Shown: positions 17,617 to 26,610, counted from the first letter of the stretch. The stretch is 64,000 nt of DNA from Pseudomonas sp. BGI-2 (GCF_004310295.1 NZ_SISB01000012.1:1-64000), one strand, 5' to 3'. Notes: generated from the letters alone by a model not told the origin. A program made the numbers and translations.

Positions 17617-17836
17617 CTAACTCCTGTTCGCATCCTTGGTTGAGGCTGAGGTTTCGCCGTGATGACTGTGACCACCGTGGTGGTGTCATCATGTAAGGCA
17701 GTAAGCCCAGCATATGGCCGTAGTGTTCTCTTGCCAGATAGAACAGCACGATCACCAGCAGCATGCCCAGCGCTATGCCGGGTTTGCTCCTCCAAAATGT
17801 TGGGGAGGTGTTAGCGGAATGTGGTGAATTCATCAT
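17617..17836 (-). pseudogene. DUF2933 small membrane protein, frameshifted
   Basis: The start (MNSPHSANTSPTFWRSKPGI... REHYGHMLGLLPY) matches the intact DUF2933 gene at 53985-54236. After LLPYM about ten codons of the second hydrophobic segment are missing. The His-rich tail (HHHGGHSHHGE...) continues in another frame to TAG 17617-17619. It is immediately upstream of the broken ATPase, as in the intact locus. It still encodes one membrane helix but not the normal tail. Confidence 0.75.
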
Positions 17837-17960
17837 GGTTCTGTACTCCTGAGGGACGTGCTGTTAGTGATACGTCGTATTGGCCAACGGGCGGAGGTTT
17901 TACCCTTGGCATATTGGCAAAGGTAAAACCGACGTTGCATTGCCTACAGGCTTGTACGCG

Positions 17961-18359
17961 TTACTTGCTCATCGGCATCTTCATCATGCTCGATTGCTGA
18001 TCCATCATTTTCATCATCATGTTCATCATTCCCATCTCCATGCCGTCTTTGTTGCCGGCCATGCCCATGCCATGACAGTTCTTATGCATCATGGCCATGC
18101 TGTCCTTCATCGTCTGCATGCTCTCCTGCATGGCGGCGTGTCGCTCGGCAGGGGTCTTGGCGGCGGCTGCCTTGTCGTGTGCAGCCTGCATTTTTTGCAT
18201 TTGCTCGGACATGACATCGTTTTGCATCGGCTTAGCTGCTTCGCTCGTCTGGGTGGGCGCGGTCGGCGTCTGCTCCGGGTGATGCTCATCGACTGCCGAG
18301 GCCATGAGTGGGCTGCTCACGAGCAGGGTGGCGAGGATACATTTCAATGAGGCATGCAT
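17961..18359 (-). CDS. Met- and His-rich periplasmic protein
   Basis: 132 residues from ATG 18359 behind GGAG. A signal peptide ends near MASA. The mature part is a Q/K/A-rich helix with many methionines (MQKMQ, MQESMQTMKDSMAMMHKN). The end GMEMGMMNMMMKMMDQQ is almost pure methionine. Thioether clusters of this kind bind Cu(I) or Ag(I), and placement upstream of the ATPase remnant supports a copper-buffering role. No named family is recognised. Confidence 0.75.
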   Translation of the reverse strand: MHASLKCILATLLVSSPLMASAVDEHHPEQTPTAPTQTSEAAKPMQNDVMSEQMQKMQAAHDKAAAAKTPAERHAAMQESMQTMKDSMAMMHKNCHGMGMAGNKDGMEMGMMNMMMKMMDQQSSMMKMPMSK

Positions 18360-18458
18360 GGCATTCTCCAAAGGGTGAGGACAACTCAGGTAATACCGAG
18401 CCGCACCAGGTTGGCGCAGTCAGACAATGCGCCGAAGATCGGCGCGCAGACGGTCGGA

Positions 18459-18854
18459 TTAATCGTTGAAACGGACGAAAATCAGGCGGGCAGGCGGTCT
18501 GGCCGGTACAGGGCGCCGTAACGCAAGAAAGGCAAAAGCGGAGGGGTTGGCGGGATACAAAATCAGCAGCGCAGGGATCAGGAACAGAAACGTCCAACTG
18601 GACAGGTTAAATATTTGAAGATGGAGCGAAGGACTTACAGCTATCGCCGCATCGGCGCAGTGCTGAAGGCAACCGTGGGCATGGGTGTCGTGGCTATCGT
18701 GATCTTGCGCGGTGTTCAGCGAGACATGAGTTGTAGCCGGATTGTGGCTGGGCTGTGCCAGACATCCCTGGCTCGCTGCCAGACCAAACGCTAACACCCA
18801 CAGCACGATGGCTAGGCGTATGAACGCTGGTTGACGATGGCGAAACCAGAACAT
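18459..18854 (-). CDS. Small membrane protein with His/Cys periplasmic loop, copper-associated
   Basis: 131 residues from ATG 18854 behind GGAG. An N-terminal hydrophobic segment (AIVLWVLAFGLAA) is followed by a loop with HDSHDTHAHGCLQHC, then a second hydrophobic segment (FLFLIPALLILY) and a basic Pro/Arg tail. The His-Cys loop could coordinate metal. Its position at the head of the left copper module, behind an Anr-type box, suggests a cuproprotein role, but I do not recognise the family. Confidence 0.65.
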   Translation of the reverse strand: MFWFRHRQPAFIRLAIVLWVLAFGLAASQGCLAQPSHNPATTHVSLNTAQDHDSHDTHAHGCLQHCADAAIAVSPSLHLQIFNLSSWTFLFLIPALLILYPANPSAFAFLALRRPVPARPPARLIFVRFND

Positions 18855-18917
18855 GGAGAATCTCCGGTACTGATTAACGGGCTTTGATTCAAAATACAGC
18901 GCATCGAAGTGCCAAGG

Positions 18918-18931
18918 TTGATCCACATCAA
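18918..18931 (-). promoter_or_regulatory. Anr/Fnr-type box
   Basis: TTGATCCACATCAA is a perfect TTGAT-N4-ATCAA palindrome, about 70 bases before the 18854 start codon and so at a possible -40 position. The rest of 18855-19215 holds no supported gene. Confidence 0.5.
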
Positions 18932-19215
18932 TTTATGCAGCCGGGTGTCGGCTCTTGTGGTGTGGTCAAATTGTATGGTCTACGTCGACCTTTCAGATGT
19001 TTACCCCTCTTTGCCGCTCTTTACTAGCAGCTTGTGGTGCACTGCCCTTTGATTGTCCTTGTGATTAAAGGGGGCGTTGAGTGCAGCGGTCGCAGTGACC
19101 AAAGCTGCTTTTGAATCAAATAATCTGAGCTGACGCCGGTTTTGAGAAAAACGAATCCGACTGTCTGATCCTGAGTGGGCTGCTCAAGGAACTGTTGCTG
19201 GGTAACTAGCCTCAT

Positions 19216-19506
19216 CTAGGTTCCATGGCGTAAGGCAGCTATCAGACGCTCGCGGGGTTGGCCATGAGCAAGAGTCAGAAATGCTTCCGACGTTAGCGCA
19301 GTGTGAATATCGATGTTCCGGGAATGGGTCCACAGGTAGGTCATGCCGATGGTGCGAAGGACCTTTTCTGTGGTCGTAAGCGCTGCACCCCTGTCCCGGT
19401 ATCGAACAGTCGCGTAGACATTGGGTAGGAAGGGGGGAGAGCCGTCCGCATCCACCAGTACGGCCATAGGTAGGCCGTCGGTGGCGATGAAGGATTTGAT
19501 TCGGAT
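19216..19506 (-). pseudogene. N-terminal stub of a GinA-type tyrosine recombinase
   Basis: The frame reads IRIKSFIATDGLPMAVLVDADG..PNVYATVRYRDRGAALTTTEKVLR and stops after about 97 codons. It has the same pattern as the N-terminus of the integrase at 39100 (IRIKQYQF..LPFISIVDETD..DPYVSCYLNV). No start codon is found in frame near the beginning, and the catalytic domain is missing. It lies between the left copper module and the nrdA terminator, as expected for the eroded end of a GInt-like island. Confidence 0.6.
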
Positions 19507-19582
19507 GGCTTGCGATGTATACGTTCCCTGAACCTGTGATAGCAGGGCGGGGAGTATAGGAAGTTTGTATTGTACTGTTTAC

Positions 19583-19610
19583 CAAAAACCCCCTTTGTTA
19601 TCAGGGGGTT
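19583..19610 (-). terminator. Terminator of nrdA
   Basis: On the minus strand AACCCCCT pairs with AGGGGGTT and is followed by TTT, about 50 bases after the nrdA stop. Confidence 0.8.
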
Positions 19611-19656
19611 GATGGGGTTTTACAGACTAATGTATGCGTTTATTTGTACCTGAATT

Positions 19657-22551
19657 TCATTGGCAAGCTTCGCAATCCGGCTCGTCGATGGCGCAAGCTT
19701 TCGGCACTGGAGCAGGGCCGGCAGGTGCTGCCAGGACCGAATCTTCACCGTGGTTGCCGCCGCTGGAAACAGCGTTCAGCTTGCCGGTGTTGATGGTCGA
19801 CTTCTCGGTGCTGGTCGCAGCCAGGGCACGGAGGTAGTAAGTGGTTTTCAGACCACGGTACCAGGCCATGCGGTAGGTCACGTCCAGCTTCTTGCCCGAT
19901 GCGCCAGCGATGTACAGGTTCAGCGATTGAGCCTGGTCGATCCACTTCTGGCGACGGCTTGCCGCGTCAACGATCCACTTGGTGTCCACTTCGAAGGCAG
20001 TCGCGTAGAGCTCTTTGAGTTCTTGCGGGATACGCTCGATCTGTTGCACCGAACCGTCGTAGTACTTCAGGTCGTTGATCATGACCGAGTCCCACAGACC
20101 GCGAGCCTTCAGGTCGCGAACCAGGTACGGGTTGATCACGGTGAATTCGCCCGACAGGTTCGATTTCACGTAGAGGTTCTGGTAGGTCGGTTCGATCGAC
20201 TGCGAGACGCCAGTGATGTTGGCGATGGTCGCGGTCGGTGCGATGGCCATGATGTTGGAGTTACGAATACCTTTCTGCACACGGGCACGAACCGGTGCCC
20301 AGTCCAGGGATTCGTTCAGGTCAACGTCGATGTACTTCTGGCCACGCTGTTCGATCAGGATCTGTTGCGAATCCAGCGGCAGGATGCCCTTGGACCACAG
20401 CGAACCCTGGAACGTCTCGTAGGCGCCGCGCTCGTCGGCCAGGTCGCAGGAAGCCTGGATCGCGTAGTAGCTGACCGCTTCCATCGACTTGTCGGCGAAC
20501 TCGACGGCAGCGTCCGAACCGTAAGGGATGTGCTGCAGGTACAGCGCGTCCTGGAAGCCCATGATGCCCAGACCGACCGGACGGTGCTTGAAGTTGGAGT
20601 TCTTGGCTTGTGGCACCGAGTAGTAGTTGATGTCGATCACGTTATCGAGCATGCGAACGGCGGTGTTCACGGTGCGTTCCAGCTTGGCGGTGTCCAGCTT
20701 GCCGTTGACGATGTGGTTCGGCAGGTTGATCGAGCCCAGGTTGCAAACAGCGATCTCGTCCTTGTTGGTGTTCAAGGTGATCTCGGTGCACAGGTTCGAG
20801 CTGTGGACCACGCCCACGTGCTGCTGCGGGCTGCGCAGGTTGCACGGGTCTTTGAAGGTCAGCCATGGGTGGCCGGTTTCAAACAGCATGGACAGCATTT
20901 TGCGCCACAGGTCTTTGGCCTGGATGGTCTTGAACAGCTTGATCTTGCCCGGGTACTCGGACAGGGCTTCGTAGTACTCGTAACGTTCTTCGAAAGCTTT
21001 ACCGGTCAGGTCGTGCAGGTCCGGTACTTCGGACGGCGAGAACAGGGTCCACTTGCCGTCATCGAAGACGCGCTTCATGAACAGGTCAGGGATCCAGTTG
21101 GCGGTGTTCATGTCGTGGGTACGACGACGATCATCACCGGTGTTCTTACGGAGTTCGATGAACTCTTCGATGTCCATGTGCCAGGTTTCCAGGTAGGCAC
21201 AGACAGCGCCTTTGCGCTTGCCACCCTGGTTAACGGCGACGGCGGTGTCGTTCACAACTTTCAGGAACGGAACAACGCCCTGGGATTTGCCGTTGGTGCC
21301 CTTGATGTACGAACCCAGCGCACGAACCGGCGTCCAGTCGTTGCCCAGGCCGCCCGCGAATTTCGACAACATGGCGTTGTCGTGGATCGCGTGGTAAATG
21401 CCCGACAGGTCATCCGGCACGGTGGTCAGGTAGCAGCTGGACAACTGTGGACGCAGGGTGCCGGCGTTGAACAGGGTTGGGGTCGAGGACATGTAGTCGA
21501 AGGACGACAACAGGTTGTAGAACTCGATCGCACGGTCTTCTTTGTGCTTCTCTTCGATCGCCAGGCCCATGGCCACGCGCATGAAGAAGATTTGCGGCAG
21601 TTCGAAGCGGATACCGTCCTTGTGGATGAAGTAACGGTCGTACAGGGTTTGCAGGCCCAGGTAGGTGAACTGCTGATCGCGCTCGTGGTTGATCGCCTTG
21701 CCGAGTTTTTCCAGGTCGAAGGAGGCCAGGATCGGGTTCAGCAATTCGAATTGGATACCCTTGGCGATGTACGCAGGCAAGGCCTTGGCGTACAGGTCGA
21801 CCATTTCGTGGTGGGTCGCGCTTTCGGCGACTTCCAGGAAGTTCAAGCCTTCTGCACGCAGGGTGTCCATCAACAGGCGAGCGGTCACGAACGAGTAGTT
21901 CGGCTCACGCTCAACCAGCGTACGGGCGGTCATCACCAACGCGGTGTTGACGTCGGTCAGGGCCACGCCGTCGTACAGGTTTTTCAGCGTTTCGCGCTGG
22001 ATCAGGTCGCCGTCGACTTCTGCAAGGCCTTCGCACGCTTCGGTGACGATGGTGTTCAGGCGGCCCATGTCCAGGGGCGCAAAGGTGCCATCGGCGCGGG
22101 TGATTCGGATCGACGGGTGAGCGTTGACTGCTTCTTCGGCCGGTGCGTGGGCAGCGCGTTCTTTCGAACGACCGTCACGGTAGATCACGTAGTCACGGGC
22201 TACTTTCTGCTCGCCGGCACGCATCAGGGCCAGTTCAACCTGGTCCTGGATTTCTTCGATGTGGATAGTGCCGCCCGACGGCATGCGACGCTTGAAGGTC
22301 GCGGTGACTTGTTCGGTCAGGCGGGCAACGGTGTCATGGATTCGCGACGAGGCGGCAGCGGTGCCGCCCTCAACTGCGAGAAACGCTTTGGTGATCGCGA
22401 CGGTGATTTTGTCGTCGGTGTAAGGAACGACAGTGCCGTTACGCTTGATCACGCGCAGTTGGCCAGGCGCGGTGGCGGACAGATCCGAAGTCGAATCAGC
22501 GGCCTGCGGCAAGGTGCCCTGCGGGTTCTCGCGAGTTGTGTCGGTTTGCAT
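19657..22551 (-). CDS. nrdA: Class Ia ribonucleoside-diphosphate reductase, alpha subunit NrdA
   Basis: 964 residues from ATG 22551 (MQTDTTREN); the in-frame ATG 18 bases upstream is less typical. The enzyme reduces NDPs to dNDPs and needs the NrdB radical subunit. Two N-terminal ATP-cones are visible, residues about 32-125 (LRVIKRNGTVVPYTDDKI) and 150-240 (IRITRADGTFAPLDMGRL), a pseudomonad feature. Catalytic parts include LSSCYLTT, NLCTEITLNTN with CNLGSINL, and a C-terminal PDCEACQ redox pair. nrdB, normally just downstream, is not present. Confidence 0.97.
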   Translation of the reverse strand: MQTDTTRENPQGTLPQAADSTSDLSATAPGQLRVIKRNGTVVPYTDDKITVAITKAFLAVEGGTAAASSRIHDTVARLTEQVTATFKRRMPSGGTIHIEEIQDQVELALMRAGEQKVARDYVIYRDGRSKERAAHAPAEEAVNAHPSIRITRADGTFAPLDMGRLNTIVTEACEGLAEVDGDLIQRETLKNLYDGVALTDVNTALVMTARTLVEREPNYSFVTARLLMDTLRAEGLNFLEVAESATHHEMVDLYAKALPAYIAKGIQFELLNPILASFDLEKLGKAINHERDQQFTYLGLQTLYDRYFIHKDGIRFELPQIFFMRVAMGLAIEEKHKEDRAIEFYNLLSSFDYMSSTPTLFNAGTLRPQLSSCYLTTVPDDLSGIYHAIHDNAMLSKFAGGLGNDWTPVRALGSYIKGTNGKSQGVVPFLKVVNDTAVAVNQGGKRKGAVCAYLETWHMDIEEFIELRKNTGDDRRRTHDMNTANWIPDLFMKRVFDDGKWTLFSPSEVPDLHDLTGKAFEERYEYYEALSEYPGKIKLFKTIQAKDLWRKMLSMLFETGHPWLTFKDPCNLRSPQQHVGVVHSSNLCTEITLNTNKDEIAVCNLGSINLPNHIVNGKLDTAKLERTVNTAVRMLDNVIDINYYSVPQAKNSNFKHRPVGLGIMGFQDALYLQHIPYGSDAAVEFADKSMEAVSYYAIQASCDLADERGAYETFQGSLWSKGILPLDSQQILIEQRGQKYIDVDLNESLDWAPVRARVQKGIRNSNIMAIAPTATIANITGVSQSIEPTYQNLYVKSNLSGEFTVINPYLVRDLKARGLWDSVMINDLKYYDGSVQQIERIPQELKELYATAFEVDTKWIVDAASRRQKWIDQAQSLNLYIAGASGKKLDVTYRMAWYRGLKTTYYLRALAATSTEKSTINTGKLNAVSSGGNHGEDSVLAAPAGPAPVPKACAIDEPDCEACQ

Positions 22552-22908
22552 GGGGGGTTGTCTCCACATTCTCTATGTTTGTTTGGGCACCATCACGGTG
22601 CCCACCGTTCTGTCCTGAAGCACTACAACCGACGGGCGTCGGGCATAACAACTTCGGGACAGTAGGAAAAGGCTAATGATGCCGCTTCCTTGCCGAAGTC
22701 TTTAGTCGCGAGCCTGGGCTCGAAACCGGATTCCATTCAGGGTGACAGTAATGATTGCAACACCCGTACCGTTCTGGCTGTTCCGGCCTTAAAAAACGGT
22801 GCCATCCGCAGGTGCGGTTTGGGCTTGTAAAATCACGCTTGGTTCAACCGGAAACAGCAATAAAGCGCTTGAGTTTCTGGTCTGAAATGTGGTTGGGCTT
22901 TTTAAGCC

Positions 22909-22930
22909 AAAACCCTACATGTAGGGTTTT
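22909..22930. promoter_or_regulatory. 22-base perfect palindrome upstream of nrdA (candidate NrdR box)
   Basis: Centred between 22919 and 22920, the arms are AAAACCCTACA and its complement. The inner 16 bases ACCCTACATGTAGGGT agree with the general NrdR box ACACTATATATAGTGT at 12 of 16 positions. No second box at helical spacing is evident. It lies about 360 bases before nrdA. On the plus strand it also looks like a hairpin with a T-run. Confidence 0.5.
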
Positions 22931-22984
22931 TTTGGCGCCGTGCTACAAGATAATGCGTTTTGGAGGGTGTTGCAACGTACTACC

Positions 22985-22993
22985 TGTGGATAA
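22985..22993. promoter_or_regulatory. Consensus DnaA box in the nrdA upstream region
   Basis: TGTGGATAA is the exact complement of TTATCCACA. DnaA boxes control nrdAB in E. coli. This one lies in the 732-base intergenic region between nrdA and the divergent response-regulator gene. Apart from this and the palindrome I see no gene there. Confidence 0.5.
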
Positions 22994-23283
22994 ACCTGTG
23001 CGTAAATTGTGTGTGAAAGAGGGAACAGGCGTGTAGGCCGCGACCTAGCTGGAGCGGACCGTTTTTCACTGATTTTCAGCGATTGAAAACAGTCATTCGG
23101 ATTTTTAAGGGCGCGAACCCTACCACAAAAAACCGGGTTGTCCGAACGCATTTGCCGGCTTGTGTTCTCGGCGTTCGGCGTTTATACAATCGGCCAGTGT
23201 GTATGCTTTCTTATCCTCCCTAATCATTACAAAAAGACGGGCGGATCCTTCCTTATTCGTGTTGTTGGCAAGCAGAGGTCACC

Positions 23284-23997
23284 GTGGAGCAAGAAGCCTG
23301 GCAGATATTGATTGTGGAGGACGACCAGCGACTGGCCGAACTGACCCGCGATTACCTGGAAGCCAATGGCCTGCGCGTATCGATCGAGGGCAATGGCGCC
23401 CTGGCCGCGGCTCGCATCATTAATGAAAAGCCGGACCTGGTGATCCTCGACCTGATGCTGCCGGGCGAAGATGGCCTGAGCATCTGCCGCAAGGTCCGAG
23501 ACAAATATGACGGCCCGATCCTGATGCTCACCGCGCGCACCGATGACACTGATCAGATTCTTGGCCTCGACCTGGGCGCTGACGATTACGTGTGCAAACC
23601 GGTTCGTCCACGCCTGCTGCTGGCGCGCATCCAGGCCCTGTTGCGCCGCAGTGAAGCCCCTGAGGTGGCCCCGGAAAAACAACGGCGCCTGCAATTCGGC
23701 CCGCTGGTGGTGGACAACGCATTGCGCGAGGCCTGGCTGAATGACAACGGTATCGAACTGACCAGCGCCGAGTTCGACCTGCTGTGGCTGCTGGTGGCCA
23801 ACGCCGGGCGCATCCTGTCCCGGGAAGAGATTTTCACCGCGCTGCGCGGCATCGGCTATGACGGCCAGGATCGCTCCATCGACGTGCGCATCTCGCGCAT
23901 CCGCCCGAAAATCGGCGACGACCCTGATCATCCGCGACTGATCAAAACCATCCGCAGCAAAGGTTATCTGTTCGTTCCGGAAGCCTGCACCCTGTGA
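23284..23997 (+). CDS. OmpR-family response regulator (RstA-like)
   Basis: 237 residues with a GTG start. Receiver domain: ILIVEDDQ, phospho-Asp in LVILDLMLPGEDGL, Lys in DDYVCKPVRP. A winged-helix effector follows (LTSAEFDLLWLLVANAGRILSREEIF... IRSKGYLFVPEA). The stop overlaps the kinase start, so the two are coupled. The pair is divergent from nrdA. Family similarity points to RstA/CpxR-type regulators, but the signal and targets cannot be read from sequence. Confidence 0.9.
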   Translation: MEQEAWQILIVEDDQRLAELTRDYLEANGLRVSIEGNGALAAARIINEKPDLVILDLMLPGEDGLSICRKVRDKYDGPILMLTARTDDTDQILGLDLGADDYVCKPVRPRLLLARIQALLRRSEAPEVAPEKQRRLQFGPLVVDNALREAWLNDNGIELTSAEFDLLWLLVANAGRILSREEIFTALRGIGYDGQDRSIDVRISRIRPKIGDDPDHPRLIKTIRSKGYLFVPEACTL

Positions 23998-25604
23998 ACT
24001 CGATCTTCCTGCGCATCTACGGCGGCATGTGCGCGGCGCTGATTCTGGTCGCGGTGCTCGGCGTACTGGCGTTGCACCTGCTCAATCAGGTGCGCAGCGA
24101 GCAATACCGCGAACGCCTGGCCCACGGCACCTTTTCGCTGATGGCCGACAACCTGCAACCAATGAACGAAACCGAGCGCCACCGGGCCTTGCTGGTGTGG
24201 GAACGTTTGCTGGGTATTCCGTTGGCGCTGAAGTCCTTTGCCCAGACCGATCTCGACCTGACGCAGCGCACCCGCGTGCTGCGCGGCCAGGCGCTGGTGG
24301 AGCAGACCGGCCCGCACGCGGCAAGGGTTTATCGCTTGGTCAGTGACAAGGAGCAGCTTGTTCTCACGGGCGAGGTGCAGCAGATCAGCGAGCAACTGGC
24401 GCGAGCGACCATTTACCTGCTGGCCGACGAACTGGTGCGCGTGCCGGTGGCCGACCAGCCCAAGCGCCTGGCGCAATTGAAACAAGACAAGGGCTTTGGT
24501 TTCGACTTGCGGCTGGTCACCGTCGAGCAGGCGGACATGGACGAAGACCAGAGCCGCCGGATCTCCGAAGGCGACACGGTGATGGCGCTGGGCAAGGGCG
24601 GCGACTCGATCCGGGTATTCGCCGGTATGGTCGGCACGCCCTGGGTCCTGGAAATCGGCCCGCTGTATCAGATGAATCCTTATCCACCCGAGTGGCTGGT
24701 GCTGATCGCGGCCCTCGGTTTGAGCCTGATCGGTTTGATCGTCTATCTATTAGTGCGACAACTTGAACGACGTTTACGTGGCCTCGAAGCCGCTGCCACG
24801 CGCATCGCCAAGGGCAGCCTGGAAACCCGCGTGCCGGCGCGCGGCGCGGACTCGGTGGGGCGACTGGCCTCGGCGTTCAACGGCATGGCCGAGCACTTGC
24901 AGCAGTTGCTGGCGATCCAGCGTGAACTGGTGCGCGCGGTATCCCACGAATTGCGCACCCCGGTGGCGCGCCTGCGTTTTGGCCTGGAGATGATCGGCTC
25001 GGCCACCACGCCGCAGGCCCTGGAGAAATACCGCGAAGGTATGGACCACGACATCGAGGACCTCGACAAACTGGTGGACGAAATGCTGACCTACGCGCGT
25101 CTGGAGCAGGGCTCGCCGGCGCTGAATTTCCAGCGGATCGATCTGGATGCGTTGGTCAATCAGGTGATCGAGGAGCTGGCACCGCTGCGCGCAGACGTCA
25201 CTGTGCAGCGCGGGTTGTGCCTGTCCGCCGCCGATTGCGACGACGCCTGGGTCGAGGCCGAGCCGCGCTATTTGCACCGGGCGATCCAGAACCTGGTGAG
25301 CAACGCCATGCGCCACGCCTCGTCGCGGGTGACCGTCAGTTATCAGGTGGGGCAGCAGCGTTGCCGGGTGGACATCGAAGATGACGGACCGGGCGTGCCG
25401 GAGTCGGCGTGGGAGAAAATCTTCACCCCGTTCCTGCGTCTTGATGACAGCCGCACCCGGGCGTCGGGCGGGCATGGATTGGGGTTGTCGATCGTGCGGC
25501 GGATCATCCATTGGCATGACGGGCGGGCGTTGATCAGCAAGAGCCAGAGTCTGGGCGGGGCGTGCTTCAGCCTGAGTTGGCCGAGGAATCAGGAGAAGCG
25601 GTGA
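23994..25604 (+). CDS. Sensor histidine kinase partner (RstB-like)
   Basis: 536 residues, GTG start overlapping the regulator stop. Membrane helices at about 5-28 and 240-262 enclose a 210-residue periplasmic sensor region. Then come a HAMP segment (RGLEAAATRIAKGSLETRVPARG), H-box AVSHELRTPVARLRFGLEM, N-box QNLVSNAMRHA, and ATP-binding DDGPGVP and GHGLGLSIVRRI. Full-length and intact. It should phosphorylate the 23284 regulator. Confidence 0.92.
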   Translation: MNSIFLRIYGGMCAALILVAVLGVLALHLLNQVRSEQYRERLAHGTFSLMADNLQPMNETERHRALLVWERLLGIPLALKSFAQTDLDLTQRTRVLRGQALVEQTGPHAARVYRLVSDKEQLVLTGEVQQISEQLARATIYLLADELVRVPVADQPKRLAQLKQDKGFGFDLRLVTVEQADMDEDQSRRISEGDTVMALGKGGDSIRVFAGMVGTPWVLEIGPLYQMNPYPPEWLVLIAALGLSLIGLIVYLLVRQLERRLRGLEAAATRIAKGSLETRVPARGADSVGRLASAFNGMAEHLQQLLAIQRELVRAVSHELRTPVARLRFGLEMIGSATTPQALEKYREGMDHDIEDLDKLVDEMLTYARLEQGSPALNFQRIDLDALVNQVIEELAPLRADVTVQRGLCLSAADCDDAWVEAEPRYLHRAIQNLVSNAMRHASSRVTVSYQVGQQRCRVDIEDDGPGVPESAWEKIFTPFLRLDDSRTRASGGHGLGLSIVRRIIHWHDGRALISKSQSLGGACFSLSWPRNQEKR

Positions 25605-25658
25605 GATGTGCGGCGATCCGACTTGCCCGCGAAGAGGCCCGAACCGACACTAAAGATC

Positions 25659-26384
25659 TCAGGCCTTGATACTGACCAGACTCAACAACTGTCCGTCCAC
25701 CATCCCAAACTGCGCGTCCAGCTCAGCGCCATTGCGCCATTCGCTGGACAGATCAGTCAGCAGCCGCAACCGCACTTCACCCGCCTCGGTCCATTCCAAC
25801 ACCTCGGCATGTTCAAAATAGAACCGCTGCTGAACAATCGGATACAGCGCCTTGAACAAACTTTCCTTCACCGAAAACGTCAGCGTCACCAGCATCGCTA
25901 GCTGATCACGAGGGGCCGCCGCCATGCGCTGCAACTCTTGCGGGGTGAGGATTTCCCCGGCCAGGCGTTCGGCCCGTTCAGGGTTGAGCAGGTTTTCCAG
26001 GTCCATCCCCAAACCACGCCAATCGGCTTTCTTCGCCACAATTGCCGCAGCCCGGCCGGTGCTGTGGGTGATTGAGCCGCTGATATGCGCGGGCCACACC
26101 GGGGCCCGGTCTTCACCGATGGCCGGGGTAAAACTCAGCCCCTCCAACTGCTGCAACGCCGCCCGGGCGCAGACCCGGCCGGCCAGAAACTCGGCCTGAC
26201 GCTTGGCGACCGAGCGCTGAATGCTCGCCGGCGGTTCGATGGCGCTGCGCTGGAAGTCATCGTTGGCCAGTTGCGAGGTATCGAAGTGCGTACTCAACAG
26301 CACCGTATCGGGCAGCACAAACGGCAGCGGCCAATGGGCATCGAGCGGGGTGCAGCAGACGGGTAGGGCGGGGACGGGATTCAT
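25659..26384 (-). CDS. pcpS: 4'-phosphopantetheinyl transferase (EntD/PcpS type)
   Basis: 241 residues from ATG 26384 (MNPVPALPVCCTPLD); the longer open frame upstream crosses a repeat. Transfers phosphopantetheine from CoA to carrier proteins. Conserved features are SVAKRQAEFLAGRVCAR, GSITHSTGRA, GMDLEN with the magnesium acidic pair, and FSVKESLFKALYP. In pseudomonads the single PcpS serves both fatty-acid and siderophore carriers. The neighbourhood near oprH-phoPQ fits the usual location of this gene. Confidence 0.9.
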   Translation of the reverse strand: MNPVPALPVCCTPLDAHWPLPFVLPDTVLLSTHFDTSQLANDDFQRSAIEPPASIQRSVAKRQAEFLAGRVCARAALQQLEGLSFTPAIGEDRAPVWPAHISGSITHSTGRAAAIVAKKADWRGLGMDLENLLNPERAERLAGEILTPQELQRMAAAPRDQLAMLVTLTFSVKESLFKALYPIVQQRFYFEHAEVLEWTEAGEVRLRLLTDLSSEWRNGAELDAQFGMVDGQLLSLVSIKA

Positions 26385-26433
26385 GACGGGCATTTTGCCG
26401 GGTTGCCTTGGTGCTGGGTAGTGGCAGCGGGCT

Positions 26434-26586
26434 TTTGTGGTGAGGGGATTTAGCGAAACGTCGCACCGCCCCGTTGGGTGGCGAAGCCGCCCCAAAACCT
26501 GCAACCTCGGTATATCAGATACACCGAGTGCGCCGGTTTCACGACTGCTGCGCAGCCGAACGGGGATAAATCCCCTCGCCACAACG
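26434..26586. repeat. Long inverted repeat element (second extragenic family)
   Basis: TTTGTGGTGAGGGGATTTA at the left and the inverted TAAATCCCCTCGCCACAA at the right enclose about 110 bases. The sequence differs from the GCGGGCTTGCTCGCGA REPs elsewhere, so it is a separate repeat family. Confidence 0.75.
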
Positions 26587-26610
26587 CCCCTTGCGACAGG
26601 GGCTAACTGT

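Noticed and set aside
19660..22665. 1001-residue open frame on the plus strand opposite nrdA
   Set aside because: It is the antisense shadow of a GC-rich, strongly conserved nrdA. Its translation resembles no protein.
22755..23151. Small ORFs in the nrdA upstream region
   Set aside because: No ribosome sites or recognisable products; they cross the palindrome and DnaA box.
25610..25640. Single REP-like half (CTTGCCCGCGAAGAGGCC) after the RstB-like gene
   Set aside because: It has no inverted partner nearby, so it was not listed as an element.
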